Source: Gracilimonas amylolytica (GTDB lineage Bacteria; Bacteroidota; Rhodothermia; Balneolales; Balneolaceae). From it: a DNA stretch of 64,000 bases. The notes under the pieces were generated by a model. It did not search any database, was not told the DNA's origin, and saw only the letters and a program-made list of their open reading frames with translations. The position numbers and the translations under genes are program-made. How positions within the stretch are numbered: the stretch's first letter is position 1; every line of letters begins with the position of its first letter. Positions 35,992-46,246 of this stretch are shown here, piece after piece. The stretch lies in contig NZ_PQBS01000027.1 in NCBI RefSeq assembly GCF_002911695.1, positions 62,001 through 126,000 of the forward strand. Reading direction: 5' to 3'.

Positions 35992-36167
35992 AAAAGTTTG
36001 ATTTTCAGTTACAATACATAAACTTCAGGATCCGTTTTAGCTGCGAGATGTCTAAAATCTTATGTATCTTATTTTGATTAATATAAGGCTGTGCTTATCA
36101 TTGCGAGCCAATCATAAAGTGTATTCAACAATATTCCAAAACCTTTTTGAGCCGTTAACCCTTTTTT

Positions 36168-39152
36168 ATGTTTTCAGATCACAAGACAACGAATAAGTAC
36201 TTAGCACTATTAGCATTCCTCGCCTCTCTGATCATCTACATACTGACACTGGCTCCAACTGCTAGTTTCTGGGATGCAGGTGAGTTTATTGCGGTTGGCC
36301 ACGGCCTTCAGGTTAATCACCCGCCGGGAGCTCCCTTCTACTCACTTTTGGGAAGGATCTTTTCTATGTTTATGCCAACGGCATATGTTGCAGTGAGCAT
36401 TAATTTTATCAGTGCACTCTCTTCTGCCCTTACCATCATGTTGCTTTACCTTATTATCGTTCGTTTGGTTCGGGAATGGAAAGGTGAGCCGGATACCATG
36501 AATTTCTTTGATCAGATCGGTATGTATGGCGGTGCCTTCATAGGCGCTATGACCTTTGCCGTAACTGACACTTTTTGGTTCAATGCAGTAGAAGCTGAGG
36601 TTTATGCCTTGTCTATGTTCTTTACCGCAATTGTAGTCTGGCTGGCACTGAAATGGGCCGAAAACTACGACAAAGATTACAATGAACGTTGGCTCGTCTT
36701 GATCGCCTACATGTTTGGGATCGCCATTGGTGTTCACTTGTTGAACTTATTGGCACTTTTCTTTGTGGCTCTGATCGTCTACTTCAAATTATATGAATTT
36801 GAGTGGAAGTCATTTTTGACGATGGGTGCCATTTCTGTGGTCTCATTTTTTGCGATCTATCCGTTCACCATCCTAAATATTCCGACCATAGCCAACGGAG
36901 TGGATGAGGCTACCTACGGATTGATCGGTCCTATGACCTTCATCTTCCTTGTTATGATCCTGGTTGCGATCGGCATCTACTACACCCATATCAAGAAGAT
37001 GCACCTGGCTAACATTATTGCCATCAGTTATGCCATGATACTGATCGGATTTTCTTCGTATTCAGTGATCATGATCCGTTCTATTGCGGATCCCCCCATC
37101 GACGAAAATGACCCTGAAACCACTGAAGCGTTTATCAGTTACCTGAAAAGGGAACAGTATGGGGCCACACCGATCCTGAAAGGGAATTACTACGATGAAA
37201 ATACAGGACAGATCACCAGAGACGATGAAAAGCTGTTTCCACGGCGTTATTCCCCGGCTCCTAACCATATTGATTATTATTCACGTTATAATTCTGACTG
37301 GGATTTCTTCTGGGATTATCAGGTCAACCACATGTACATTCGGTATTTCAACTGGAATTTTGTAGGTAGATCTGCAGACGTTCAGGATGCCGGTTGGCAA
37401 TCCGGTTTCAGCGCCCCGGCGTACCCCAGCAACAAAGCCAGTAACGCCTATTTCTTTATTCCATTCCTGCTCGGTCTGTTTGGCATGATCTATCATTTTA
37501 ACTCAGACTGGAAACGGGCATTTGCTGTGCTGGCTTTATTCATAGTCACAGGATTGGCCATCATTGTTTTCCTCAATCAAACCCCCTATCAGCCACGTGA
37601 GCGGGATTATGCTTACGTGGGTTCATTCTTTGCCTTCTCGATCTGGATCGGTTTGGGGGTGACCGGATTAGTGGAACTGGTCACCAACTCGATCAAAAAC
37701 AGATGGGCCGGCATTGGTGTCTTGATGCTAACTTTACTGGCATCCCCTGTTTGGATGGGTTATCAGAACTGGGATGACCACGACCGAAGTGGACGATATG
37801 TTGCTCCCGATTATGCACGGAATCTTCTGGAATCGACCGCACCTAACTCCATTCTGTTTACCAATGGCGATAACGATACCTTCCCTCTGTGGTATCTTCA
37901 GGAAGTAGAAGGCGTCAGAACAGATGTTCGTATCGTATGTCTGAGTTTGCTGAATACTGACTGGTATATCAAGCAATTACGGGATCAGTGGTCGCATGAA
38001 TCTGCCCCACTCCCTATTTCACTGTCAGATGAAGAGATCGAACGCGTTACTGCCGGACTATCACAATGGCAGCCACAGCAGATACAGATCCCTGTTGATA
38101 AAGACATGCTTAAACAGGCTTTTTCTGATGACAGAACCTACAAGGAATCCATTGGTGTGCCTCAGGATACCTCCCTTCAGGTATTGAGAAAGGGAATTGA
38201 TTTTGAAATGCCGGTCGACTCTCTGGATGACGTAATGAGTTGGCAGCTGGATGGACGTCTTTACGGACAGGATCAGCAAGGTAACCGAATTTACTACCTG
38301 CAAACACAGGACCACCTGATCCTTGATATACTCCGAACCAATAAATGGCTGCGACCTGTTTATTTTGCCAATACGGTTTCATCACAAAGTCAGCTGAATC
38401 TTCAGGACTATTTCAGAACCGAAGGGAAAGCCTACCGTGTGGTTCCCAAAAACTTTGGAGCCGGTCAGGATGGTTATATTGATACTAAGATATTCATTGA
38501 TCGACTGAATAATTTCCAGTTTCGTGAGTGGAATAACCCGGATGTATATCTGGATGAGAACATCAGACGTATGATGAGTAACTACCGATTCAATTTCATG
38601 TCACTGGCTATGAAATTCATGGAAAAAGGAGAACCTGACAGTGCCGGTTACTGGCTTAAATGGGGTGAGGACAAGATCCCATTCAGGGCTGATGAGAATA
38701 ACGAATCGATCAAATTACTTTACTCTGTAAGATATGCACAGGTTGGACTCGGTGAGGATGCAGCAAGACTGGCAGACACTGCAGATGATGCACTGCTGAA
38801 CGACCTTGAAACCAGCCTCAATAATTTTGTTCGGGTTGAAACAAATTTCAACGAATTACGAACTGAATTTGAAAGTGCAAGAAGTCAGGGTAATATAAGC
38901 CGTCAGCGAGAAATTCGTTCAGAGTTAAATCGGTTAAATGAAGATGCTCAGGAATACCTCACCCAGGTCAGAACAGTCAGGCAATCCCTTACTCTTGTTC
39001 AATACGCCTATTACATGGCAGATGAAACGGAAAAAGCAGAACAGCTGGCCATGGACATTGACACACTGATGGGACCCGATTTCCCTGCTATGCCGGCATC
39101 GAAAGAAGAGAGTATTGCAGAGATAGACCGTTATGGATTAGGTATTGAATAG
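36168..39152 (+). CDS. DUF2723 GT-C fold membrane protein
   Basis: 994 residues. The N-terminal half has eleven or so membrane helices. After the first lies the loop FWDAGEFIAVGHGLQVNHPPG (residues about 34-54), which carries the acidic pair expected of GT-C transferases, such as protein O-mannosyltransferases. The family is DUF2723, common in Bacteroidetes and relatives. The C-terminal 400 residues are soluble with NGDNDTFPLWYLQEVEGVRTDVR and a helical end (about 860-990). A role in lipid-linked sugar transfer in the envelope is inference. Single gene with a long leader. Confidence 0.8.
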   Translation: MFSDHKTTNKYLALLAFLASLIIYILTLAPTASFWDAGEFIAVGHGLQVNHPPGAPFYSLLGRIFSMFMPTAYVAVSINFISALSSALTIMLLYLIIVRLVREWKGEPDTMNFFDQIGMYGGAFIGAMTFAVTDTFWFNAVEAEVYALSMFFTAIVVWLALKWAENYDKDYNERWLVLIAYMFGIAIGVHLLNLLALFFVALIVYFKLYEFEWKSFLTMGAISVVSFFAIYPFTILNIPTIANGVDEATYGLIGPMTFIFLVMILVAIGIYYTHIKKMHLANIIAISYAMILIGFSSYSVIMIRSIADPPIDENDPETTEAFISYLKREQYGATPILKGNYYDENTGQITRDDEKLFPRRYSPAPNHIDYYSRYNSDWDFFWDYQVNHMYIRYFNWNFVGRSADVQDAGWQSGFSAPAYPSNKASNAYFFIPFLLGLFGMIYHFNSDWKRAFAVLALFIVTGLAIIVFLNQTPYQPRERDYAYVGSFFAFSIWIGLGVTGLVELVTNSIKNRWAGIGVLMLTLLASPVWMGYQNWDDHDRSGRYVAPDYARNLLESTAPNSILFTNGDNDTFPLWYLQEVEGVRTDVRIVCLSLLNTDWYIKQLRDQWSHESAPLPISLSDEEIERVTAGLSQWQPQQIQIPVDKDMLKQAFSDDRTYKESIGVPQDTSLQVLRKGIDFEMPVDSLDDVMSWQLDGRLYGQDQQGNRIYYLQTQDHLILDILRTNKWLRPVYFANTVSSQSQLNLQDYFRTEGKAYRVVPKNFGAGQDGYIDTKIFIDRLNNFQFREWNNPDVYLDENIRRMMSNYRFNFMSLAMKFMEKGEPDSAGYWLKWGEDKIPFRADENNESIKLLYSVRYAQVGLGEDAARLADTADDALLNDLETSLNNFVRVETNFNELRTEFESARSQGNISRQREIRSELNRLNEDAQEYLTQVRTVRQSLTLVQYAYYMADETEKAEQLAMDIDTLMGPDFPAMPASKEESIAEIDRYGLGIE

Positions 39153-39157
39153 GCCTG

Positions 39158-39188
39158 TTTAATTAAACACTACGGTATGTTATATTTA
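39158..39188 (+). promoter_or_regulatory. Candidate promoter for the 39209-41291 group
   Basis: TTTA (39158-39161) and TATATTTA (39181-39188) are 19 bp apart and resemble the TTTG / TAnnTTTG pattern. The start codon is 20 bp downstream. Confidence 0.4.
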
Positions 39189-39208
39189 AAGCATATTAAC
39201 AAGCAGTT

Positions 39209-39655
39209 ATGATTCACAAATTTACAAAAGAGAATATAGACGAAATCGCCAAGGTTCTTGGCACCTCTCCTAAACCACTTGGAAATGATGTTTTTCGATT
39301 CGAAGTGAAAAATGAGGACGATCCCCGTAAACTCGCTCTCGAGGTTCATCTTGGACTCGAAGTTGACGGAAACCCCATGAACATGGTGTCCGTTTATGCC
39401 TTCAATACTTTCCTGCAGCTTCATAACTGCACCGCTTTTGTAGCCAGTGACATGCTTCAACAGGTAACCTTTTTCGGCCGCTCCGGTGATAAAACCTCCG
39501 GCCTGATCGTTGAAAAGACGGCCGGCTGTAGTTTATACGCTAATGTTGATCAAGCCATCCTGAATGGAGATTTTACCCAACTTCCGGAAGACCTTATGAT
39601 GTGTGGTATTGCTTTATCGCTCACTGAGTCAATGGACGATGATTTCTCATTCTAA
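39209..39655 (+). CDS. Conserved-looking cytoplasmic protein of unknown function
   Basis: 148 residues with no signal peptide and no membrane segment. The sequence alternates strands and helices: KFTKENIDEIAKVLG, DVFRFEVKNED, LALEVHLGLEVDGN, QQVTFFGRSGDKTSGLIVEKT, ending in an acidic MDDDFSF tail. No family recognised. It precedes ybeY by 17 bp and is probably in the same transcript, so a link to RNA metabolism is possible but unproven. Confidence 0.65.
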   Translation: MIHKFTKENIDEIAKVLGTSPKPLGNDVFRFEVKNEDDPRKLALEVHLGLEVDGNPMNMVSVYAFNTFLQLHNCTAFVASDMLQQVTFFGRSGDKTSGLIVEKTAGCSLYANVDQAILNGDFTQLPEDLMMCGIALSLTESMDDDFSF

Positions 39656-39672
39656 CCTACCCCTCCTTGCCC

Positions 39673-40119
39673 ATGAATGAACCGACTCTGCAAATATTTA
39701 ATGAGAGTTCGGTCAGTATTCCACTTGATCAAGCTTCAGCCAGAAAGATCATTTCTTTGATAGAGGAACAGGAAGAGGTCACCTTTGCATTTGTTGAAGT
39801 TGTTTATGTGGATGAAGATGAGATCGTGCTCATCAACATGGACCACCTTGACAGGGATTATGTCACCGATATTATTTCATTCAAGTACGACGAAAGCCCT
39901 GAAGGAAATAGTGGAATTGAAGGCACCCTGTTTTGCTGTGCCCCCCGAATCTCTGAGCAAGCAGAGGAGTTTGGTGAAACCACGGAAAATGAATTCAGAA
40001 GAATATTGATCCACGGCCTACTTCATTTGATCGGGTATGATGATCAGACCGCCGAAGATAAAAAGCGGATGACCGAACTTGAAGATAAGTATCTGAGTCA
40101 GTTTCAAGAGAACAAATAG
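39673..40119 (+). CDS. ybeY: Endoribonuclease YbeY, rRNA maturation factor
   Basis: 148 residues. Zinc site HGLLHLIGYDD: His114, His118 and then Asp124 in place of the third His of E. coli YbeY, a change seen in Bacteroidetes members. VLINMDHLDRDYVTDIISF precedes it, with the DxxTDVxSF-like core. YbeY processes 16S rRNA ends and helps ribosome quality control. The start is the ATG at 39673; a TTG two codons earlier is less likely. Confidence 0.9.
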   Translation: MNEPTLQIFNESSVSIPLDQASARKIISLIEEQEEVTFAFVEVVYVDEDEIVLINMDHLDRDYVTDIISFKYDESPEGNSGIEGTLFCCAPRISEQAEEFGETTENEFRRILIHGLLHLIGYDDQTAEDKKRMTELEDKYLSQFQENK

Positions 40120-40151
40120 GCTGCTTTTTCGTACATCACTCCAAAAATGGA

Positions 40152-41291
40152 ATGAGCACAGAGAATAAACCAAATATCATCAAGGATCAGACCAAGGCTT
40201 TTGGATTGCAGCTGTGGGATCTGCTGCGGGATCAGGTTGATAAACACAGTGCTAAAGACCTGCCTGACCATCATCGTGAGGTACCCCCCAGAAAAACTAC
40301 TGACCACCGCTGGTTACTGAATCTGCTTTTCGTAATTCCCTACCTGTTGCTTGGCATTTTTATTTTCTCTTTTTACTGGGATTTTAGTGGTTACGAAGCC
40401 ACTGTATTGGATCATACCTTTTATTTTGAAGGCATTCTTAGGATCGTCAGTATTAGCGGGTTGATCGGTTTTTTAACGAACTGGATCGCCATTACCATGC
40501 TCTTCCGCCCTACTCACCGGCGGCCCATACTCGGTCAGGGACTGATCCCCGCACAAAAAGACCGGATTGCCTACCGCCTCGCCCGGGCAGTATCAGAAGA
40601 CCTCATCAATCCGGAGATCATCAAGCAAAAGATCCATGAGTCGCAGGCCATTGCCAAATACCGGGAAAAAGCCACCGTGTATATTAAGAAGATCATTGAT
40701 GATCCTGAATTCCGGTTCAACCTGAAGCAGATCGTTGTAGGCTATGTGGATGAGATGATCGCTGATCCTGAAGTCAGGTCTAATATTGCCAGAAAACTGA
40801 TCGAACAGATCGATGAGGCGGTTGATGAAAAATCGTTTGAGAAAGTGGCTCTCAAAGCCTACAGTTTTTTTAAAGGACAGGAAATGCAGGATCTGGTAGA
40901 AAGCGCTCTGTTAAAATTACCTACTGGTATTGAGAACAGTCTAAACAAAATGGATACCTTTCTGGATGAACTCCCTGAAAAACTGGATGAAAATGGCTCT
41001 GTGATCGAAGAGTTAGTCACAAAGATGCTGTATAAACTCATTAATCAGTTAGATGTTCAGGCATTGGTGGAAGATAACCTAAGACAATACGACGAGAAAA
41101 AGCTGGAAACCCTCATAAAAAACGCCAGTAATGATCAGCTCCAATACATTCAGTATTTAGGTGCTGTTTTGGGTACTTTTGGGGGATTGATCATATGGGA
41201 ACCAATAGCCAGTTTACTTGTTATTTCTGTAATTATTGGAATCACTCTTTTGCTAGACGTCACCTTGATCCGGTTAAAAAAAACCTACTAA
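40152..41291 (+). CDS. DUF445 family membrane protein
   Basis: 379 residues. Two N-terminal hydrophobic segments (about 57-76 and 95-120) with the DUF445 core GFLTNWIAITMLFRPTHRRPILGQGLIPAQKDRIA, then a long helical region (125-330) of EAA-like amphipathic repeats (VGYVDEMIADPEVRSNIARKL), and two C-terminal helices (GAVLGTFGGLIIWEPIASLLVISVIIGI). Function unknown; it is an inner-membrane protein. Directly after ybeY. Confidence 0.85.
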   Translation: MSTENKPNIIKDQTKAFGLQLWDLLRDQVDKHSAKDLPDHHREVPPRKTTDHRWLLNLLFVIPYLLLGIFIFSFYWDFSGYEATVLDHTFYFEGILRIVSISGLIGFLTNWIAITMLFRPTHRRPILGQGLIPAQKDRIAYRLARAVSEDLINPEIIKQKIHESQAIAKYREKATVYIKKIIDDPEFRFNLKQIVVGYVDEMIADPEVRSNIARKLIEQIDEAVDEKSFEKVALKAYSFFKGQEMQDLVESALLKLPTGIENSLNKMDTFLDELPEKLDENGSVIEELVTKMLYKLINQLDVQALVEDNLRQYDEKKLETLIKNASNDQLQYIQYLGAVLGTFGGLIIWEPIASLLVISVIIGITLLLDVTLIRLKKTY

Positions 41292-41313
41292 CTTAATTTA
41301 TCATATAAACATT

Positions 41314-42981
41314 ATGAGATATTTCTACAGGGCATTGTATGTAACAGCCATTCTGATCTTTACGGTTAGTTGCAGTAATTCAAAAAGTGTTACAGGCGAA
41401 ACAGACAATTTGCCTTCAGTCAGCACCACAACCATTTCTATATTCAAACCCACTGTTGATGAGCCAAATGACACATGGCACCTAACCCCTGCCACCGATG
41501 AGTTTTATACGGGAACCGGTGTAGAACAGGCTTACACAGAAATTCTCTCAAACAGATCCCCAAAACAAAAAGTGATCGTTGCGATCATCGATTCAGGAAC
41601 AGATATCGAACATGAGGATCTTGCAGACAAGATCTGGGTCAATGAGGATGAAATTCCAGGGAATAATAAAGATGATGACAATAACGGGTATGTGGATGAT
41701 ATTCACGGGTGGAATTTCATCGGAGGTCCGGACGGTAGTCATGTTGACAAAGATACATATGAAGTGACCCGACTTTATGCTGAGATGAGAGATGAATTTG
41801 AAGGCAAAGAACCATCAGATATTCCTTCAGACAAAATGGATGACTATCAGTACTTTCTTGATATTAAAGAAGCCTATCAAACACGGGTCAATCAAAACAG
41901 TCAGGAATTACAGCAAATAACTCAGATCAGAATGGCGGTTCAGTTTGCTAAAAACACCCTTGGGATCAACAGTATTGATGATATAACTCAGGACAGTCTG
42001 CAACTAACCGGTGATGAAGATCAGCAGACCTTTCAGGCCAAACAGATCATAAGCAGTCTTAAAATGAACGGGGCGAAAGAACGTGATCTTGAAGATCTGG
42101 AAGAATACAATCAGCAGCTTAACGATCTGGCTGAATATGGCCTTAACCCTGATTTTGATCCCCGACACATTGTGGGCGATGATTACGACGATTTGAGTGA
42201 CCGATTTTACGGTAATAATGATGTAAAAGGCCCAAGAAGTGATCACGGTACCCACGTAGCCGGAATTGTGGGAGCGATTCGAAATAATGATCTTGGGGCG
42301 CAGGGAATAGCAGATCATATCGAATTGATGATCATCAGAACCGTTCCTGATGGCGATGAAAGAGATAAAGACGTTGCCAACGCTATTCGCTATGCCGCTG
42401 AAAATGGAGCCAGGGTGATCAATATGAGTTTTGGTAAAGGTTACTCTCCGGAAAAAGAATATGTGGATGCAGCCATTAAGTTTGCAGATGAACAAGGCGT
42501 ACTTTTGGTTTCAGGTGCCGGAAATGGCAGTGAGAATGTTGACGAAACTGACTCCTACCCCACCCGATCCTACAATGATGGTGGTCGAGCCACGCACTTT
42601 CTAAGCGTTGGTGCTACTTCCTGGAAAACAGACTCTACCTTGGTAGCCGGTTTCAGCAACTATGCCAAAAATACAGTTGACATTTTTGCCCCCGGTGTAG
42701 ATGTGTATTCTACTTATCCCGAAAATAATTACGAGATGAACAGCGGTACAAGTATGGCAGCTCCGGTTGTATCAGGTATTGCTGCTTTAATGATGGCCTA
42801 TTATCCTGAACTGACCACCACTCAGATCAAAGACATCCTTTTAACTTCAGTTAGTAAAGTTGATCTGACCGTTTATAAGCCTGGTGACATGAGTCCGGTT
42901 TCCTTCTCTGAATTGTCTTCAACCGGAGGTATCATCAATGCCTATACCGCTATTCAAACAGCTGAAGAACTCACCAGGTAA
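41314..42981 (+). CDS. S8 family subtilisin-like lipoprotein with long insert
   Basis: 555 residues. Lipobox TVSC, Cys20. Catalytic Asp93 (AIIDSGTD), His311 (SDHGTHVAG), oxyanion Asn404 (GAGNGS) and Ser480 (NSGTSMAAP). Asp and His are 218 residues apart, against about 30-60 in ordinary subtilases, because residues about 140-300 are an acidic, Gln-rich helical insert. Members with such inserts occur in Bacteroidetes. It would sit on the periplasmic face. It lies in line after the DUF445 gene. Confidence 0.9.
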   Translation: MRYFYRALYVTAILIFTVSCSNSKSVTGETDNLPSVSTTTISIFKPTVDEPNDTWHLTPATDEFYTGTGVEQAYTEILSNRSPKQKVIVAIIDSGTDIEHEDLADKIWVNEDEIPGNNKDDDNNGYVDDIHGWNFIGGPDGSHVDKDTYEVTRLYAEMRDEFEGKEPSDIPSDKMDDYQYFLDIKEAYQTRVNQNSQELQQITQIRMAVQFAKNTLGINSIDDITQDSLQLTGDEDQQTFQAKQIISSLKMNGAKERDLEDLEEYNQQLNDLAEYGLNPDFDPRHIVGDDYDDLSDRFYGNNDVKGPRSDHGTHVAGIVGAIRNNDLGAQGIADHIELMIIRTVPDGDERDKDVANAIRYAAENGARVINMSFGKGYSPEKEYVDAAIKFADEQGVLLVSGAGNGSENVDETDSYPTRSYNDGGRATHFLSVGATSWKTDSTLVAGFSNYAKNTVDIFAPGVDVYSTYPENNYEMNSGTSMAAPVVSGIAALMMAYYPELTTTQIKDILLTSVSKVDLTVYKPGDMSPVSFSELSSTGGIINAYTAIQTAEELTR

Positions 42982-42990
42982 CCAAACTCT

Positions 42991-44436
42991 ATGGGTGGAT
43001 CAGCAAATCATTATGATGCGGTAGTTGTAGGATCCGGTCCAAACGGACTGAGTGCTGCCATTCGTCTCTCTCAGGAAGGCCTGAAAGTCTTGGTTCTTGA
43101 GGCAAAGGAGACCATTGGCGGGGGAACGCGCACTATCGAACTGACCGAACCGGGTTTTTTGCATGATGTATGTTCAGCGGTTCACCCCACAGCCGTAGGG
43201 TCTCCGTTTTTAAGTACGTTAGAGCTTGATAAGTTTGGACTTGAGTTCATTCAACCCGAGATCGCCTACGCCCATCCTCTTGAAGATGGTGACGCCGCTT
43301 TAGCTTTCAGGTCGCTCGAAAAAACAGCCGAAGGTTTAGGAGTTGACAAGGAAGCTTATATCAAGTTATATAATGAGTTTGCAGATGACTGGAGTTACCT
43401 GTCACAGGATATCTTTGGGTCCTTACGCATTCCCAAACATCCTCTGCTAATGGCCAAATTTGGGTGGTATGGCATGTTCTCTGCCAAACTTCTGGGAAAT
43501 TCATTGTTTAAAACCGAAAAGGCGAAAGCGTTGTTTACCGGATGTGCGGCCCACAGTATTGTGCCTTTGACCCGATCATTCACAGCTTCATTTGGACTGG
43601 TACTTGGTGCGTCTGCACATGCTGTTGGTTGGCCCGTTGCTAAAGGTGGGTCGGCAAATATCACCAAAGCTATGGCAGGTCTTTTTAGATCACTTGGTGG
43701 GGAGATCATTACGAACCATACGGTTTCATCCTTATCCGATATACCTCCAGCAAAAGCCGTACTGTTTGACCTGACCCCACATCAAATTGCTCGAATTTCA
43801 GGTAATGAACTCCCAAAAGGATATCTCAACAAGCTCAGAAACTACAAATATGGACCAGGTACTTTTAAAATGGACTGGGCTTTATCTGAACCGGTTCCAT
43901 GGCTGAATGAGGCTGCAAGGAAAGCTGGCACATTGCATCTTGGAGGTAATTTTCGTCAGATCGCAAAAGCTGAACAGGCCGTTTGGGACGGAGAGCATTC
44001 TGAGCATCCATATGTTTTGGTCTCGCAACCCACTGTTTGCGATCCTTCAAGAGCTCCAGAAGGTAAACACACACTGTGGGCATACTGTCATGTTCCAAAC
44101 GGTTCAGAGAAAGATATGAGCCGGATCATTGAGGATCAGATCGAGCATTATGCCCCGGGGTTCAAAGACACGATCATCAGTAAACATACCATTCATGCCA
44201 TGGAGATGGAGCAGTATAATTTCAACTACATCGGTGGAGATATTAACGGAGGGGCACAAACGATCACTCAACTTTTTGGGCGACCTGTTTTAAAGTGGGA
44301 CCCTTACAAAATTCCCTCCGATGGCTTATACATTTGCTCCTCTTCCACACCACCCGGTGGTGGAGTACACGGAATGTCCGGGTATCATGCGGCTCGATCT
44401 GTCCTGAAAAATGAGTTTCATATCTCTAAAATTTGA
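42991..44436 (+). CDS. FAD-dependent phytoene-dehydrogenase-like oxidoreductase
   Basis: 481 residues. N-terminal FAD motif VVGSGPNGLSAAIRLSQEG with the Glu of LVLEAKETIGGGTRT; C-terminal SSSTPPGGGVHGMSGYHAA is the CrtI/CrtO/COG1233 ending. Members desaturate or oxidise carotenoids, or reduce retinol-type polyenes; several are of unknown role. No carotene synthesis genes are next to it, but a possible carotenoid end-group cluster lies at 53-56 kb. It begins 10 bp after the S8 gene and ends 25 bp before the iron permease. Confidence 0.8.
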   Translation: MGGSANHYDAVVVGSGPNGLSAAIRLSQEGLKVLVLEAKETIGGGTRTIELTEPGFLHDVCSAVHPTAVGSPFLSTLELDKFGLEFIQPEIAYAHPLEDGDAALAFRSLEKTAEGLGVDKEAYIKLYNEFADDWSYLSQDIFGSLRIPKHPLLMAKFGWYGMFSAKLLGNSLFKTEKAKALFTGCAAHSIVPLTRSFTASFGLVLGASAHAVGWPVAKGGSANITKAMAGLFRSLGGEIITNHTVSSLSDIPPAKAVLFDLTPHQIARISGNELPKGYLNKLRNYKYGPGTFKMDWALSEPVPWLNEAARKAGTLHLGGNFRQIAKAEQAVWDGEHSEHPYVLVSQPTVCDPSRAPEGKHTLWAYCHVPNGSEKDMSRIIEDQIEHYAPGFKDTIISKHTIHAMEMEQYNFNYIGGDINGGAQTITQLFGRPVLKWDPYKIPSDGLYICSSSTPPGGGVHGMSGYHAARSVLKNEFHISKI

Positions 44437-44460
44437 ATTGATATAAGCTTATCTTCAGGC

Positions 44461-46155
44461 ATGCTAAAAACGCTGCATACATCGATTCAAAATCTGAGAT
44501 CTGATACTGACCGCCCTAAGGGCTCCTCCGGTAAATGGACCTATCTGAGTTTGGGTGTCGCTTTACTGATATCCATTCCGATACTAACTGTAGTGGTCTC
44601 GGTTTTTACACCGGCGGGAGATGTATGGAGTCACTTAGCTGACACCGTGCTTGATGACTACATCAAAAACTCCCTGTTATTGATCACAGGTGTCTCTGCC
44701 GGAGTAATACTGATCGGGGTTTCATCCGCCTGGCTGATCACCATGACCGAATTCCCGGGTAGAAAAGTATTTGAATGGGCATCCATTCTTCCCTTTGCTA
44801 TTCCGGCTTATCTGCTTGCTTACATCTATACTGATTTTCTGGACATCACCGGGCCGCTTCAGAATATGATCCGAAATGTCTTTGGTCTTGGAATTGACGA
44901 ATACTGGTTTCCTAATATTCGATCCGTGCAAGGAGCCATTCTCATCATGTCACTGGCGTTTTATCCTTATGTGTACATGTTGGCCAGGTCGTCTTTTCTG
45001 GAACAATCCACAACGCTTCTGGAAGCCAGCAGAATCATGGGGTATTCCACCTGGCAAAGTTTCTTTAAAGTGGCTTTGCCCGTAGCCCGACCCGGTATTG
45101 CAGCCGGATTGGCACTTGCCCTCATGGAAACCCTGAATGATTTCGGAACGGTACAGTACTTTGGAGTACAGACCTTTACCACAGGGATCTACAGAACCTG
45201 GTTCGGATTGGGAGAACGACCTGCAGCAGCTCAGCTGGCAGCTTTTTTACTGGCATTCATAGTAGTTCTAATCATTCTTGAACGATGGTCACGAAACAGG
45301 ATCAGCAACGAGAAAGCAAATTCCACACGCTTCAAACGACTCAATCGGTTTGAATTAAAAGGCATTCAGTCAGCCCTGGCTTTTATAGTTTGTTTTATTC
45401 CTGTATTAGTAGGTTTTGTAGTTCCTGTGATCCTTTTACTGGAAATGTTTTTCTCAAACCTTGAGGTACTCGACTTTAAATTCATTGAGCTTGCATTGAA
45501 TTCTTTTACTGTTTCAGCCATAACCGGTTTTCTGGCAGTTCTGCTTGCACTGCTTATGGCTTATTCAGCCAGATTAAATCCAAACCGATACGTAAAAATA
45601 TTCAACCGTATAAGCTCTCTTGGTTATGCGATTCCAGGCTCAGTGATCGCTGTTGGGGTTCTTATCCCCTTTGGTCTTTTTGATAATACCATTGACGGGT
45701 TCTTCAGAGAGCAATTTGGCTTTTCAACCGGACTCTTATTGAGCGGAACCATCTTTGCAATGATCTTCGCTTACCTCGTTCGCTTTCTGTCTGTTTCTTA
45801 CGGAGGGGTTGAAGCTAGTATGGAAAAGATCACGCCTAATATGGATGAAGCTGCACGCGGATTGGGTTACCGGTTTTCTAAGGTTTTGAGAAAGATCCAT
45901 ATTCCCATGATGTCGGGTGGACTGCTTACCGCTGCTCTTCTTGTATTTGTAGATGTGATGAAGGAACTGCCGGCCACCCTCATTGTACGCCCTTTTAACT
46001 TCGATACGCTGGCTGTACAGGTATATCGGTATGCATCTGATGAACGGTTAGCAGAATCAGCAGGAGCCGCATTGATGATCGTATTGGTTGGAATTATACC
46101 GGTCATCATCATCAGCCGAACCATTGCCCGATCCAGAAAGTCGGAAACCGAGTAA
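44461..46155 (+). CDS. fbpB: Fe(3+)-type ABC transporter permease, fused double form
   Basis: 564 residues, two tandem permease modules of about six helices each. Both carry the EAA loop that binds the ATPase: EASRIMGYSTWQSFFKVALPVARPG and EAARGLGYRFSKVLRKIHIPMM. The fused form is typical for FbpB/SfuB iron permeases and the related ThiP. The partner on this window is the binding protein at 46247, encoded convergently. No ATPase gene is present here. The helices and loops fit the inner membrane. Confidence 0.85.
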   Translation: MLKTLHTSIQNLRSDTDRPKGSSGKWTYLSLGVALLISIPILTVVVSVFTPAGDVWSHLADTVLDDYIKNSLLLITGVSAGVILIGVSSAWLITMTEFPGRKVFEWASILPFAIPAYLLAYIYTDFLDITGPLQNMIRNVFGLGIDEYWFPNIRSVQGAILIMSLAFYPYVYMLARSSFLEQSTTLLEASRIMGYSTWQSFFKVALPVARPGIAAGLALALMETLNDFGTVQYFGVQTFTTGIYRTWFGLGERPAAAQLAAFLLAFIVVLIILERWSRNRISNEKANSTRFKRLNRFELKGIQSALAFIVCFIPVLVGFVVPVILLLEMFFSNLEVLDFKFIELALNSFTVSAITGFLAVLLALLMAYSARLNPNRYVKIFNRISSLGYAIPGSVIAVGVLIPFGLFDNTIDGFFREQFGFSTGLLLSGTIFAMIFAYLVRFLSVSYGGVEASMEKITPNMDEAARGLGYRFSKVLRKIHIPMMSGGLLTAALLVFVDVMKELPATLIVRPFNFDTLAVQVYRYASDERLAESAGAALMIVLVGIIPVIIISRTIARSRKSETE

Positions 46156-46184
46156 CTTCAAAAAGAGTGTATCAGGATTAAAGC

Positions 46185-46219
46185 AAAGAAAAAGCCCCGA
46201 TGCATTTCACCGAGGCTTT
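46185..46219 (-). terminator. Terminator for the iron-binding protein gene
   Basis: On the minus strand AAAGCCTCGG pairs with TCGGGGCTTT around a short loop and is followed by TTCTTT. Lies between the convergent permease and binding-protein genes. Confidence 0.6.
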
Positions 46220-46246
46220 GATCTTAAATATTATATTACAGGTCTT

